Notes under the pieces: generated by a model
What the model was told of the DNA's origin: nothing
The model's input: only the letters and a program-made list of their open reading frames with translations
The model's database searches: none
Source of the DNA: Tetraselmis striata
Taxonomy: Eukaryota > Chlorophyta > Chlorodendrophyceae > Chlorodendrales > Chlorodendraceae
Length of the DNA stretch: 64,000 bases
Assembly (NCBI GenBank): GCA_006384855.1
Contig: VCJN01000559.1
Coordinates: 51,414 to 115,413 of the forward strand
Reading direction: 5' to 3'
Shown here: piece by piece, positions 1-12,600 of the stretch
Layout: the number at the start of each line of letters is the position of its first letter
How positions within the stretch are numbered: position 1 is the first letter of the stretch
Program-made: the position numbers and the translations under genes

Positions 1-661
1 ATTTAGCAGCCCAGCAGGATAAAATAATGGTGGAATTTGTAATACAGGAGGTGTTAATCGGCCCGTGGCATTCTGCAGCCCGGGTGCGCATTCTACGGCA
101 TCACAATTGTCGCATTTTGCTGCGGCGTGTGACCGCCCGGTGTCCGGTCGGTTTCAGGTTTACGCGGCAAGTTATCTCGTCGGAATGGCTGTTCGATAGC
201 GGCATAGCGACAATCTGGCCGAGCGCCAGCCACGGGGGACGACTGCTCTATATATCCACCATACATGCCATGTAAAGCGAGGCGACGACTCCCGTATAGG
301 TCAGTATATCACTTTATTAAGAGCATCTACATACGGCATATGTATATATGCACATATAATATACATATGTATATATTTAAGTTACATCAGGGCTTTCACA
401 AAAGCGCACTACAACAGAACTAACAGCAACTATGAAAGGTTGCCAGCAAAAGAGAGACATAAGCCTGAAACCAAGGTCGAGCAGGAGGACAGGGAGCCAA
501 GAACCAAGAAGGAGCCAAGGGAACCACGAAGTCACTTAGCTGCCAGGAAGTATGTATATATATGCCATATGTATATATATGTATGCAAATGTGCATTTAT
601 ACATATTTCGAAAGCAGTAACGTATTGCGAACCCAAAGCAGGGCTACCGCATGTTGGTATC
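1..661. other. left edge, no gene recognised
   Basis: No exon of a known family was seen. A short open frame at 27-275 has no recognisable domain. The segment 300-400 is AT-rich with ATGTATAT-type runs, and 377-542 is a copy of a dispersed repeat. The ankyrin gene on the minus strand ends at the right border, so this stretch should hold its 3' untranslated region and terminator, but no clear polyadenylation signal was identified. Confidence 0.5.
377..542 (+). repeat. dispersed repeat family R1, copy 1
   Basis: About 165 bp that recur almost base for base at 27025-27193 in the same orientation. A shorter copy at 13000-13068 covers the left part. All copies share the words TTTCACAAAAGCGCA and GAAAGGTTGCCAGC. 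There are no obvious terminal inverted repeats, so this may be a fragment or 3' end of a larger element or a SINE-like unit. One copy lies in an intron and two lie between genes. Confidence 0.75.
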
Positions 662-2941
662 TCAATTATGGTAGGGCGTACTATTGGCGCATGGCATGGC
701 ATGGCATGGCATGGCATGGCATGGCATGGGGCATGGCATGGCATTGCGAGCGCGGCGGTTGGGCGCCCACTTGTGCAGAGCAGACTCCCGGTGGAAGTTC
801 GCCGTCTGCAGCGCCACGGCGCAGTCGTCCGCGGAGCCGCAGCTGCCCAGCAGCAGCTCCATGGCCTGCGCGGGAGTGAGACCGCCGCGCTCCTCAGCGC
901 ACCTCGGCGTGTCGTGTACCTCTCCACCCGCCCGCCGCAGCAAGCAATGTGAGCGGGCACCCGACGGGGACATCGCACGCACCTCGACGTGCCCATTCCT
1001 GGCGGCCATGATGAGCGGGGTGTCGCCGTCGCAGCAGGCGTCAAACTCCTGCAGGCACGCACCCCTTGGCCGCATACAGATAGATTCATTCAGGACAGGG
1101 CACGCGGATGATTGCGCAGGAAGCGATCAAAAGGGAGACCAGTGGGATCATCTGGGCGCAGCCGCTACATGGGCATCAGCATGCAAGAGAGGGGGGGGGG
1201 GGGGGGGGGGGGGGCGGGGGGGGATGCCGCACCTCTCCAGGAGCGCCTTGATCACCGCGCAGTTCCCGCGCTCGCAGGCCTGGTGCAGCGCGGTCCAGCC
1301 TGCCGCGTGCAAGTGGGCCCCTCAGCGATTCCGCTGCGCGTGAGGGTGCCCGGCAGACCATGGCAGATGCGGGGCTGGGAATGTTGGCAGGCGGGGTACA
1401 AGGACGCGTCAAAGTTGGCGGGCGGAGGAACCAACGCCGCCACCACGCCCATGCCCTGGGAGCAGATGACAGCAGCCTCTTCAGCCCCCGTGATGGGGCG
1501 GGGTGCGTCAGCCGCCGGACCTGAGTCATCCGGCGCGTTGACATCCACGCCATGGTCCAGCAGCATGGTGATGCAGGCTATCGCTCCCCGGCTGTCATTG
1601 TAGGCCGCCCTGCGAGATAAAGGGCCAGCACGACCTCATGCCCGCGTGCTGAGCAACTGTCAGCTGGATGGCGACTGGTGCGCCGCCTTCACCTTCAATC
1701 GAGTAGGTCATTGCTAGGGCTACAGCCAGGCACCCAATTGGGGCCGGGTGATGCCCTCCAGCTACCCGCAGGACATGGAGATGGGCGTGTTTGATCATAC
1801 CATACCATAGGCCGCCGAGGTGCTGACATTAGGAAACACAGGGTAGCTTGGTGTATATCAGAGGGTGGCACATGATAGCATGGGGCAGGTGTGAGGTGTG
1901 TAGGGTGACAGCATAGGCTTACAAGAGATAATACGGGCATGTGGGCGTGGGCGGCTTGCCGGTACCTGTGCAGCGGGATGCGCCCATGCATGCCCGGCAG
2001 CATCGGGTCCGCGCCATGATGCAGCAGGTACCTGACAGTGTCGGCATGGCCCTGGCGGGACGGCAACAGGAGGGGCAGCATCATGCCAACTGCCCGTGAG
2101 CGGCTGAACCTTCGTGCAATGACGAGCCATGTGAGCGCCGGCGTTGGGGGAGAGGCGGGGTGCATGCACGGGAGCGGCGCGCACCTCGATAGCTGTGATG
2201 TGTAATAAGCTCCAGTGCATCGCCCACTCCGTCGCTGTGGCGATGCCGGCCTCGATGAAGTAGGCCACGATGTGCGTGTGGCCGCTGGCGGCAGCCAGGT
2301 GGATGGGCAGGTTGAAGTCCTGCCACACACAGCGGACTGATCTCACAGCATTGCGTGCGGGAGGACGACCAAGCATAGAGCACCCTGGCGAGCCATCCCG
2401 GAGCTTGCCAGCACTCGCACCTTGCCTACTATGGGTCTATGCCATGGTAGCCCAGCGGCTGGTCATGCGAGCAGGAATGTGTGCATCTCTGCGTGTGACT
2501 TCCGTCTGCTCGCTCAATGTGTATGAAAGGAAAACATGAGGGGGGGGGGGGGGGGGGGGGGCAGCGGCGGCAACAACCAGCTCGCACCTGATCCCTCAAG
2601 CAAGCCTGAGCTCCGAACGCTTCGACCATGACCTTCACCTCCGATAACCTCCCGTGCTTGGATGCCACGTGCAGTGCGGTGTGTTTTCCCTGTTTGCAGC
2701 GCCGGCATCAGGCTCTCGATTCCCGCCAAGTGCCCCCCCCCCCCCCCCCCCCCTACCAACAACCCAACCCAGCGGGGGTTTCGCCTCGCTCGGCCATCCA
2801 CTTGCGCGGAGGGTCCATCTCAGTCCGACTGACGTGGCGCGCACTCGCCTGCGGGTGCCGATAGTTCACGTCCGCCCCCGTCTGCAGGATGTGCCGCAGC
2901 GTGTGCACGTTCCCGACCTCGGCGGCGCGGAGCAGCTCCAT
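662..2941 (-). CDS. ankyrin-repeat protein, eight exons, 292 aa
   Basis: Exons read from high to low coordinate: 2941-2849, 2689-2588, 2319-2185, 2051-1966, 1609-1521, 1320-1233, 1064-983 and 865-662. All junction phases agree. The ATG at 2939-2941 opens with an ankyrin unit, and ankyrin hallmarks recur: TALHVASKHG, PIHLAAASGH, GHADTVRYLLHHGADP, MLLDHGVDVN, TALHQACERG, PLIMAARNGH. That gives about seven repeats over residues 1-250, a scaffold for protein-protein binding whose partner cannot be told. No signal peptide or membrane segment is seen. The first intron has a GC donor (GCGAGT); the acceptors of the 1320 and 1064 exons are weak. The C-terminus reads through a pentanucleotide microsatellite and becomes repeated MPCHA, so either the end of the protein is low-complexity or the true last splice was missed. 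Confidence 0.78.
691..743 (-). repeat. (ATGGC)n microsatellite inside the ankyrin reading frame
   Basis: About ten pentanucleotide units, with one interruption, form the 3' end of the ankyrin open frame. On the minus strand they read as MPCHA repeats. A length change that is not a multiple of three units would shift the C-terminal frame. Confidence 0.85.
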
Positions 2942-5900
2942 TTCTCCAGCAGGAATTCGGCTCCCGCGTTCCGCTTGGCGTGTGAGTAGCGCAGTGGGCG
3001 CGCCGTCCCGTCGAACCGCCAGAGCGGGACAGGTCAGCCCGCTTGAAAGCCAGCCGCGATGTCGTCGCCTGTTTCGCAAATATATCGCCTTAGGCTATGC
3101 TTCGGGTGTCGTCAGGGCACGGCGTAGAAGGAGCCAGGGTCTGGGCTAGCCAGGTCCACGGGGCAGGCGAGAACGACGACGCGACGGCCGCGTTGCTGTC
3201 GACGACGCGGCGGTTGGGCAGCGGTGGCTATATTGTCGCCCGGCGGTATGCCGCCGACCTATTTACTCCGATATATTTTTTACATGAGCTAGCTCCGATG
3301 TATTTACTCCGATATCGACCATTAAAAAGGTACCAGTAGGTGGTCGGGTAGCGAGGTAGCGACAATGGATTCCAGGTACGCGTATGGAGATAGTTGTACC
3401 CGTAGTAAATGGCGACCTACCCATGACCACTTGATGATGCAAGCAGCTCTGCCGCGCAGCGAGGCGCTATACTGACGATGCTATAACGAAAATTGAAATG
3501 ACGACGATGAGCTGCGACTAGCGCGTACAGGTATGTGTTTCGGCTAGTTTTCGTATATCAGGCCGGTCACACACACAACACACACTCAGACACACACAGT
3601 CACTCACTCAGATATTGCCAGCTCCTACATACACAGCGTCTTTAGATGAGATAGAAGCAGCATAGAAGTAGCCGCCCTTCCAGGCGTCTCCCGGGTGGAC
3701 GAAACCTAACTTGTCACGCTTGATTGGTAAGGATTTCTTGCAGACATGCTGCTTATTACGACAATCGGTAGCTTCTAGCTATCGGGCGAGTCATGGAACG
3801 CGCGCAAAGCCTTTCACAGGGAACAGACCCAGCCATCATGCCCAACTTAGCATCCGACACCTTGGGGAGTGTCAAGATAGGAGGGTCCCTCTTGGAGGCC
3901 ACCAAGCGCACGGTCGACACCCCCGCGCAAGAGGGCCGGCTGCCGAGCGAGCAGGCGGCGGTGGTAGGTTCGGGCCTTGCTACTGCGGGAGTCCCAAGGG
4001 GGGACGGGGGGTTGTGATCGCCACAGCAACCATCAAGATCAACTGGGCGGTGCCGGACGACACCGCCTGGCGGCTGCCGGTGATAGAAAGTGGGGTGGCG
4101 AGAGGAGGGACGGATGGAGTAACGTAGCGGGTGGGCGGCACTGCTTAAAGAGGTGGAGGAGGGCGTATTCAAGGCATTACAACATAAGGCCCGAACTCTC
4201 CGGATGTCATGCGCACCCCGCGAGGCAGGTGTGCCCGGAGTGGAAGCGGTGGGTAGCTGCGACCATCTATATGTTAGGTAGTAAATCGCATACCGGTATT
4301 GATACCGCATAAGACTCTTCCGGTGCAGTCACTGTATACGATTATTGGCAATGCATTGTGTGGCATTTTTTCGGTCAGTCGAAGATGGCCATCATATGTG
4401 CGGTGCCTCATCTCTACCCCCCCCCCCCCCCTTTGGCCCCATCCCGCCTTTGCAATGGATGATACTCCATACTGTTACGCAGGGCCGTTAGCAGCCACAA
4501 CACAACTGCGAGTTTCCCTTTGAAGATGATTGGGCTACGCAAACAGACCGAAATTCTCTCGGTCTTCGAACACTGCCCAGAGCTCAATTGGCATGAGGAT
4601 AGAGACGTGCTGGCACTGGGCAAAGAAAGACGCATAAGGTAAGGGCGGTGACGGGATGACGATGACGCAGTCGGCGTGGACAACAATTCAATGACAATGT
4701 CGAGCGACAAAAGCGACTGCGCCGCGAACTAGGACGCGCAACTGCAATTTTCTTGACTTGGATCCGTTAAAACATAACTATAGAAGACATGAGCGCCGAT
4801 GAATTGTGTTTTTGCCAGCGGCATGCATGGCATGATGGTGGCCTTCCTACGTGACGATTATTGGTCGATAAATTATATAGCCATACAAGCTACGAAAATG
4901 TCAAATGACAATGTGGAATGACAAAACCTATTGCGCCGCGAACCATGACGCGCAACTGCAATGTCCTTGAGCTAGTTACATTACAACATAGCTATAGAAG
5001 ACATGATCGCTGATAAATTGTGTTTTTTGCCACCGGCATGCATCGCATGATGGCGGCCTTCCTATATGAGGATTATCGGTCGACGCATAATGTAGCTACG
5101 ACAATGTCGAATGACAAAACCTATTGCGCCGCGAACCATGACGCGCAATTGCGATGTCCTTGAGCTGGTTCCATCATAACATAATTATAGAAGACATGAG
5201 CGCTGATGAATTGTGTTTTTGCCACCGGCATGCATGGCATGATGGCGGCCTTCCTGTATAAGGGTTATTGTTCGATACAGAATATAGCTACGACAATGTC
5301 GAATGACAATGTCGAATGACAAAGGCGATTGCGCCGCGAACCAGGACGCGCAATTGCGATGTCCTTGAGCTGGTTCCATCATAACATAATTATAGAAGAC
5401 ATGAGCGCTGATGAATTGTGTTTTTGCCACCGGCATGCATGGCATGATGGCGGCCTTCCTGTATAAGGGTTATTGTTCGATACAGAATATAGCTACGACA
5501 ATGTCGAATGACAATGTCGAATGACAAAGGCGATTGCGCCGCGAACCAGGACGCGCAATTGCGATGTCCTTGAGCTGGTTCCATCATAGCATAATTATAG
5601 AAGACATGAGCGCTGATGAATTGTGTTTTTGCCACCGGCATGCATGGCATGATGGCGGCCTTCATGTATAAGGATTATTGGTCGATACATCATATGGCTA
5701 CGTGCGCCAGGACTATTATGCCAAACCCAGCCTGACTCAGACTAATGCACAATTACTAATTATGTCATGGCTATGCCTTCCCCAACATGCCGGTGGCTTG
5801 ATCCGCCGTAAAATTACACTGGACCAGAGGTGGCATGAATAGCTCAGCACGCCTCAGCTGCTGTTTTCCTGTAAGTAACCGTTACTGTGCCATTATATTC

Positions 5901-6658
5901 TTGTTGACGAATTGCGTTATACCCTATGCTCGTGCTAGCAATAAATTATAAGGATGTAAATATATGGATGCCACACAACTCTGCCATGCCTGGACTAGCT
6001 ATCATATGTATATACATAAACATATAAAATTAGTTTCCGTTTTCTATTTTCCATGTATACAACTCAATTGCTGGTTGCCTTGCATACGGGCGGGCTGCGA
6101 CAACGATATTTAGTGGCTATATGACAATGGTAGCGCGCGTGCCGCCAACGCATCGCGTTATGCGTCAGAACACAGACACACCGACACACACACAGACACA
6201 GACAAACACAGACACACAGACACACACCTGGTACGTACCGTAGTATTGACGACTCAGAATGATATTCATATCTTTGCTATTGCATCATCAATACATATTA
6301 TATTATAATTGTATGGCACTCTGCTACTGCCAAAATAGTATTTATTTATTTATCTATCTATCTATTATTATTATTGTTATTCACCAGCCGCACGCGGCGG
6401 CGCGCGCGAATATGTACAACAGCGGCCACAATATACTTCCCACAAACTTTCCATGGCTAGAGCCCGGTGTCGAACGCCAATAGTCGCTCTGTACGGTGTC
6501 GGGGCACGCCATCGAGACGAGGCGAAACGTCGAAACCATCAAGGCGGTACCAGGTAGTAGTCGAAAGTGTAAGCAACCGCCAGCGGACGGGAACGATCGA
6601 CGTCAGTTCGTTCTCGCCATCCCCCAGGAGCAGCACTGCAGGAGCAGCACCGCTTGAC
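2942..6658. other. intergenic region between divergent ankyrin and SbcD-SbcC genes
   Basis: The two flanking genes point away from each other, so both promoters should lie here; no TATA box or other element could be assigned with confidence. The region holds CA-rich tracts (about 3566-3615 and 6168-6232), a poly(C) run near 4418-4430, the 200-bp tandem repeat at 4688-5702 and ATTT/ATCT microsatellites near 6343-6380. A frame at 3793-4017 encodes a protein-like stretch followed in another frame by more (to 4127); it may be a decayed coding remnant but matches no family I recognise. Confidence 0.55.
4688..5702 (+). repeat. minisatellite, about five copies of a ~200-bp unit
   Basis: The phrase TTGCGCCGCGAACC (with small changes) recurs near 4709, 4929, 5124, 5326 and 5530, and GGCATGCATGGCATGATGG recurs at matching offsets. 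The spacing is about 195-220 bp. The right-hand two copies are almost identical and the left ones more diverged, as expected from recent expansion at one end. Parallel short ORFs here are products of the repeat and not genes. Confidence 0.85.
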
Positions 6659-9600
6659 ATGATACTGCGGCCCTGTAGCTGGCGGGCGGCTTTGCGCTCG
6701 CGGCGCGGCCGATGCACGGGCAACTCAGCTCTAGCTAGGAGCGCCTACTGTGCCGCGGCGGCTGCTGCTGCAGCTCGCGGGGGGCGCAGTGGGGGTCGTG
6801 GCAACAGCGGTGGGCGTGGTGAGGGGCGCGGTGGCGGGAAGCCCAGCAGAAGCGTCGCACTCGTGGCGGAAGCTGCGCCCCCGTCGCCGGACCGCATCGA
6901 CCTATCCGCCGGCGCCCCGCCGCCGTCGCGCGAGACGCTGTGGCGGGGCGTGAAGGAGTGGATTGTCTTCTCCGACCTCCACGTCTGCGCCGCCTCGCTG
7001 GAGACCTCGCTGGCGGTGCTCCGCACGGTGAAGCGGGAGGCGGCGGCGCGGGGCGCCGGCGTGCTCTTCCTCGGTGCGACCTAGCCCGCCCTCTCTCCCT
7101 CCCCCTCGGCTGCTCCAGCATGTGCCGGCTGTGTCCAACGCCCCGCGGTTGCGTGTCCCTTGAAACGGCAGGCGACTTTTGGCATCACCGTGGCTCGCTG
7201 CCGGTGGAGCCGCTGAACGCGGTGCTTGACGAGTTCGCGGGCTGGAGCGCCCCCACGCTGATGCTGGTGGGGAACCACGACCAGGTGGGACAGCGGCGGG
7301 CGGCGGGCGGGTGCGGGAGCAGGCGCTGATGCCCTGAGCGCGGGATAGTGAGGACACTGTGGCGGCGCCGCGCAGTGGGGCTGCGCTGGCGTGCAGTGAG
7401 CGGTTGGCAGTCGATGGGTGCGCCTCCTCACCTGGATGGCGTGCCGGGTGCGCGTGCGCTCCCGCCGTGCAGGTCACCGCGGGCGGCATGCTCCACGCGC
7501 TGGCGCCGCTGCAGCACTGCGCCCCCTGCATCCACGTCTTTGAGCAGCCGTCGCTCTTCATGGGCGCGCTGTGGCTGCCGTACCGCGCCGACCCGCGCAA
7601 GCTGTCCGATGCTGTGGCGGCCGCTGGGGACGTGGCCGCCATCTTTGCGCACGTGGACGTGGTGCGCTGCGGCAGCCGACTGCCCCCCCCCCCCCCGCCC
7701 CCCCCCTGGGGAAGCCTCATTTCCGCTCGGGTGGCTGCATGCGATGGCATGTCACGATGGGGATGGGCATGGGGGGTGCATGGGTGATGTCGACGTGCGC
7801 GCGGCTCGCCCAGGTGGGCGCCTACATGAACGAGACGTTCCAGGCGCGCGACGGCGTCAAGCCGGAGCTCTTCCCGGCCGCCGTGCCGGTGTTCACGGGC
7901 CACTACCACCGACGCCACACCGTGGAGGGCACCGCCATCCACTACGTCGGCTCCCCCTACCAGGCGCGCGCCCCGCCCGGCCCACCACATCCCGCCCCTT
8001 GGGGACATCAACCGCCCCTAAGGGGATGCGGATTCCACCACCCCCGCCTCAGATGCACCACCACCAAACACTAAACGATAATAATGATAAGAACAAACTG
8101 CTTTTTCGCTTCTGTCGGTGTGTCTGGTCCGGCGCATGCGTGTTCATCCCATGCCAGGCATCACTTTCGCATGATTCGGCGGTTCCAGCTGCAACGCGGC
8201 CATACGATCACAACATAATCTACGGGCACTGAAAGTGAATCCAGCCCATTTGGCAAGGGGGACCAGAGCGCCGGGAAGGAACGGGCCGCTGGGATCATCT
8301 GGATGTACCAGTTAAGAACCGGCTGACCGCGTACGCAGAGCGGTAGTGTTAGGCGCTGCACCACCTGCCCAGAACCCCCCCCCCCCCTGCCCCCCCCCCC
8401 CCCCCCCCCTGCCCCCCCCCCGGCCCCGCCCCGGATTTTATCGCATTCATCTGTGGGCGCAGCCGGAGCCGCCCCCTCTCTGTTGCTACCTCGCAGCGCG
8501 GCTTCACCGCACACCCGCAGGGGCACATGCATCCGCGTGCGGGCGGGGTGACGCTGGCGCCGGCCGCCGCCGACCGCGTCGTCGCACCTCGCAGGTGTCG
8601 CGCAGCGAGGCGGGGCAGGCGAAGGCGCTCACGGTGCTGGACGCGTCGTGGCGGCCCGTCGGCGAGATCGCCATGGACGCGGGCCCGCGCCACTTCCTGC
8701 TGGCCGGGGCCGCCGGGGTGCCCGGCGCGGCGGAGCGGCCCGCCGTTCGCCCGGGGGACAAGGTGCGCGCCCGGCCCCTAGCGCGCCTGGTGTGTGTGTG
8801 GGGGGGGGGAGGAGAGGGAGAGAGATCGTGCGTTCGGGTCGGAGGGATGACTCGCTGTTGAAGCCATGACAGCATGGGCGGATCCCGGTGCGCGCTGGGC
8901 CTGCAGGTGCGCTTCCAGCTTGAGAATGAGACCCCGAGCGCCGAGGAACAGGAAGTGATCGACGGTCTGGTGGCTGAGGGCGCCAAGGTGGAGGTGCGTC
9001 GCCGCCCCCCCCCCCCCCCCCCCTCCTCTCTCTCTCTCGTTCCCTTTCCCCCATCAACACCACCACCGCCATCACCATCACCAACAACAACCTGCGACAC
9101 ACACAAACACACACATACACACACACCTGTAAGTATAGTTTGGGAATACAACAAGAATATGTTATAATGAGAGCGTACACACACACACAAACAGGGATTC
9201 ATGCATGCATACGGTAACCACATATATTACATGACTGTTGTTATTGCCTCGCGCACACGGGGAAGTATATTTCTGCAGAATACACCGCCAAACACCTTAA
9301 AACTACACTCAGGAGCCGCTTACTCCGTTCAACGGCGCGCTCCACACACGCATGCGCACAGGTAGGCGCAGTCACTCCTGCCTGGTGTGCTGTGGATTCA
9401 TCGGTGTCTCCTACCCTTTGCCGCGTTTCTCCGGACCGCGATCCGACGTGCAGCCAGCCCAGGGCTCACCACGCCCCTCTGCCCTCTCCTTTCCGTGCAA
9501 CCAAGGTCGTGGCGACCCCCGTGGCGGCGGCGGCGCGCATCACGGAGGCGGAGCACCTGGGCGCCATCCCGCTGTTCCACGCGTACGCGGAAGCCACGGA

Positions 9601-12600
9601 GCTCTCCCGAGAGGCCTCCGCAGCCGCGGTGGCGATCCTGCAGGCACGGCCATCCCGCCGCCGCGTCGCCCTCTCTGCGTGCCCCACCGTGCCGGCCGAT
9701 CGCCGGGGACTGGCCGCCATGCCTCCTTGGGATCGTGGGCTGACGGGTTGGGGCCCGCTCCCGGGGTCCAGGGCACACCGTGAAGAATCCCGACCCAGGC
9801 ACGGTCTGGATATCTGATGATGTGAAATGCAACTAGAAATCCATCGAAATTTTAGGGCTTTAGCGGCTTACCCTACCGGGGTGCGGTGATACACTCTACC
9901 CACCTACACCTCCATGTAAGGTCTCTCCCTCTCTCCCTCTCTCTCTCTCTCTGAATGTGATCATCAAAACCTGTCTACCCATGCAAGGTTCCTCTCTCCC
10001 TCCCTCCCTCCCTCTCTCTCCCTCTGTCTCTCTCTCCCTCTCTCCCTCTCTCCCTCTCTCTCTCTCTCTGAACGTGATCATCAACACCTGTCTATCCATG
10101 TAAGGACACAAACATCCATATAAGGTTCCTCTCTCTCTCTCCCTCTGTCTCTCTGTCTCTCTCCCTCTCTCTCCCTCCCTCCCTCTTTCCCTCTCCCTCC
10201 CTCTGTCCCTCTCTCCCTCTCTCCCTCTCTCTGAATGTGATCATCAACACCTGTCTATCCATGTAAGGACACAAATATCCATATAAGGTTCGTCTCTCTC
10301 TCTCTCTCTCTCCCTCTCTCCCTCTCCCTCGCCCCCCTCTCTCTCCTCTCCCTCTCTCTTGCCCTCTCCTCCCTCCCTCTCTCCTCCCTCCCTCTCCCCC
10401 CCCTCTCTCTCTCTTCCTCTCCCTCTCTGTGTGATCATAAAAACCTGTCTATCCGTGTAATCACCCCAACATACACATATCCATAAAGTTTCACCCAAAT
10501 ATTCACACAATCATCAATTTTTCATATAATAATCAAAGCCATATAATGATACAAAAGCTTCATGCAAATAATCTTGTTACAATCTGTATCATCCAAAGAC
10601 CGTGGCACGACTGTCTGATCATTGAGATCCATCAAGGGTTCAGCAAGGGAATCGTTGGGTGCTTTGGTCGAATCGGGCCGTGATTGCAGTATTATACCTC
10701 GAATCATCGAGAACGTTGGTTGATTTCCCCACCTGACTGCATACTGCAGTCATTAGCCAGTACCCAGGCGGTGCATCCGACCCTAAACCTCAATGGGCCG
10801 ATGCTCCCTGCGGATGCGTACTGCTGCGCCCTCTCATGCGGATGTTGCCGCCCCTCTCACGCTGTCGTGGTTGCCGCAGGGGCTGGAGGGCGTGGGGGCC
10901 AGCCCGCAGCTGGAGCTGCAGCTGGACAGCATGCGGATCGCGGGGTTCGGCCCCTTTGCGGCGCCGGTGGAGTACCAGCTAAAGGTGAGCACCCGCGGCC
11001 CCACACGACATGTTCGGTGGAGGCCTGTGGGCCAGGGCCACGCAGGTTTTCTGCAGAGATGAGGGATGAGGCAAGAGAAGACCAATGCCAAGAACTATTA
11101 GGGAAATACGATTGCAATGATTGGTTACATGGGAAGTGGCAGTCGGGTCCGTGAGGGAACCCAACTGCCAGTATACCTGGGACGGTGCCCGTGTAGAAAT
11201 GGCTGTGTAGAATTGGATTGCGTGCGTTAGAAACTAGGGGGGCAGCCTGGGCTGTTCCTCACAACAGCCAGTATCTTCAGCACATTTGTGTTTATATTTG
11301 TTGTTTCTATTTTTTTCGGGGGTGGCCCCCAGATTAGCCACCAAGTGTCGGTGACCTCGTCCCTTTCATCTATTGGTTTGACGAATGGGTGGTCAAAAAC
11401 AAGCATTGGTGATGGTTATTAAGGCTTTGCTGGTTAGGCTCCAAGCTGTTGGTTGTCAGCTGCAGCAATGACTCACGCCTGTGCTGGTTCGCAGTGTTTT
11501 ATCTGGAGATAATTGTTTCCGACCGCCTCGCGCAGAGCGGAAAACTACTCATATTCACATTCCTCTATTGAAACGTGTCAGAATACAGCGCCAACATAAT
11601 GAACGGAAACCCCGATTCCATACGGTATGCTGCGAAACAAAACGGCTGAAATTGGCGGCAACCTACAGCGCCAATGGAATGGTACGATGTAGCGATGGAC
11701 ATAGACAGTTTCTTGGATGTGTATGACTATTCTTATAGTGTGCGGGGTGCTTAGCTGTGCCCCCCCCCCCCCCCCCCCCCCGCCCCTTCTCTGCTCTTGT
11801 GGTGAAACTGTGTGTGTGTGTGTGTGGCGCGGCCGCAGGGGCGCGGGCTGCAGGTGCTGGTGGGGCGCAACCTGGACGACGAGGCCGCGGACTCCAACGG
11901 CGCGGGGAAGACTGCGCTCGCGATGGCGCCGCTGTGGGTGCTGACGGGCAAGCTGGACGGCGGGCGGGACGGCGGCGGCGGGCGGGCCGCCACGCACGCG
12001 GATGTCGTCAGGTGCGGGGCGCCGTCCGCCCACCAAGTCGCCCGCCGTCCGCCGGCGCGGAGTCATTCAAGCGCCGCTGACGTGGGCATAGATATATCGA
12101 ATTAGGGCACGTATCTACATATATACACATGTTAATGTCGAGATATGTATTTATAGGTGCAGGTGTGTCTTGGCATGGTTGCCGACACACTTATGACCGC
12201 CCGTGGGAGAAGCCTCGAATTGGGGTTGCGTGCTTGCCTGCAACCTACAGGAGCATTCGATATTGTCCGCTACTGCTGTGCGCATATCCCATTGTCCCAC
12301 CTCTGACAGGCAGAGCGGGGTCTTGTTGACCGTGTTGGTATTACCGTCCCGGCACCCCAATATATTTGTGCATGTATGTATGTATGTATGTATGTGTGTA
12401 TGTATACATGTATGTATGTATTTATGTATACATGTATGTGTGCGTGTGTGTATGTATGTATGTACTTGTGTATGTGTGCATATATGTGTAAAGTCGCAAC
12501 CGCTGCAACACTCTTACGGAGTTCATCACTTTAGCACTCGACATGCGCGAGCAGTGCCCGGCGAATTGACGGCTCCGATGCCGCTGCGCTCCCTGGCATG

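Noticed and set aside
3097..3339. Open frame of 80 codons upstream of the ankyrin gene
   Set aside because: No domain, no splice context and biased composition; it is probably promoter or 5' untranslated sequence of the minus-strand gene.
5185..5665. Two near-identical minus-strand ORFs of 86 and 91 codons
   Set aside because: They are created by the 200-bp tandem repeat; copies outside the ORFs carry stops and no coding signal.
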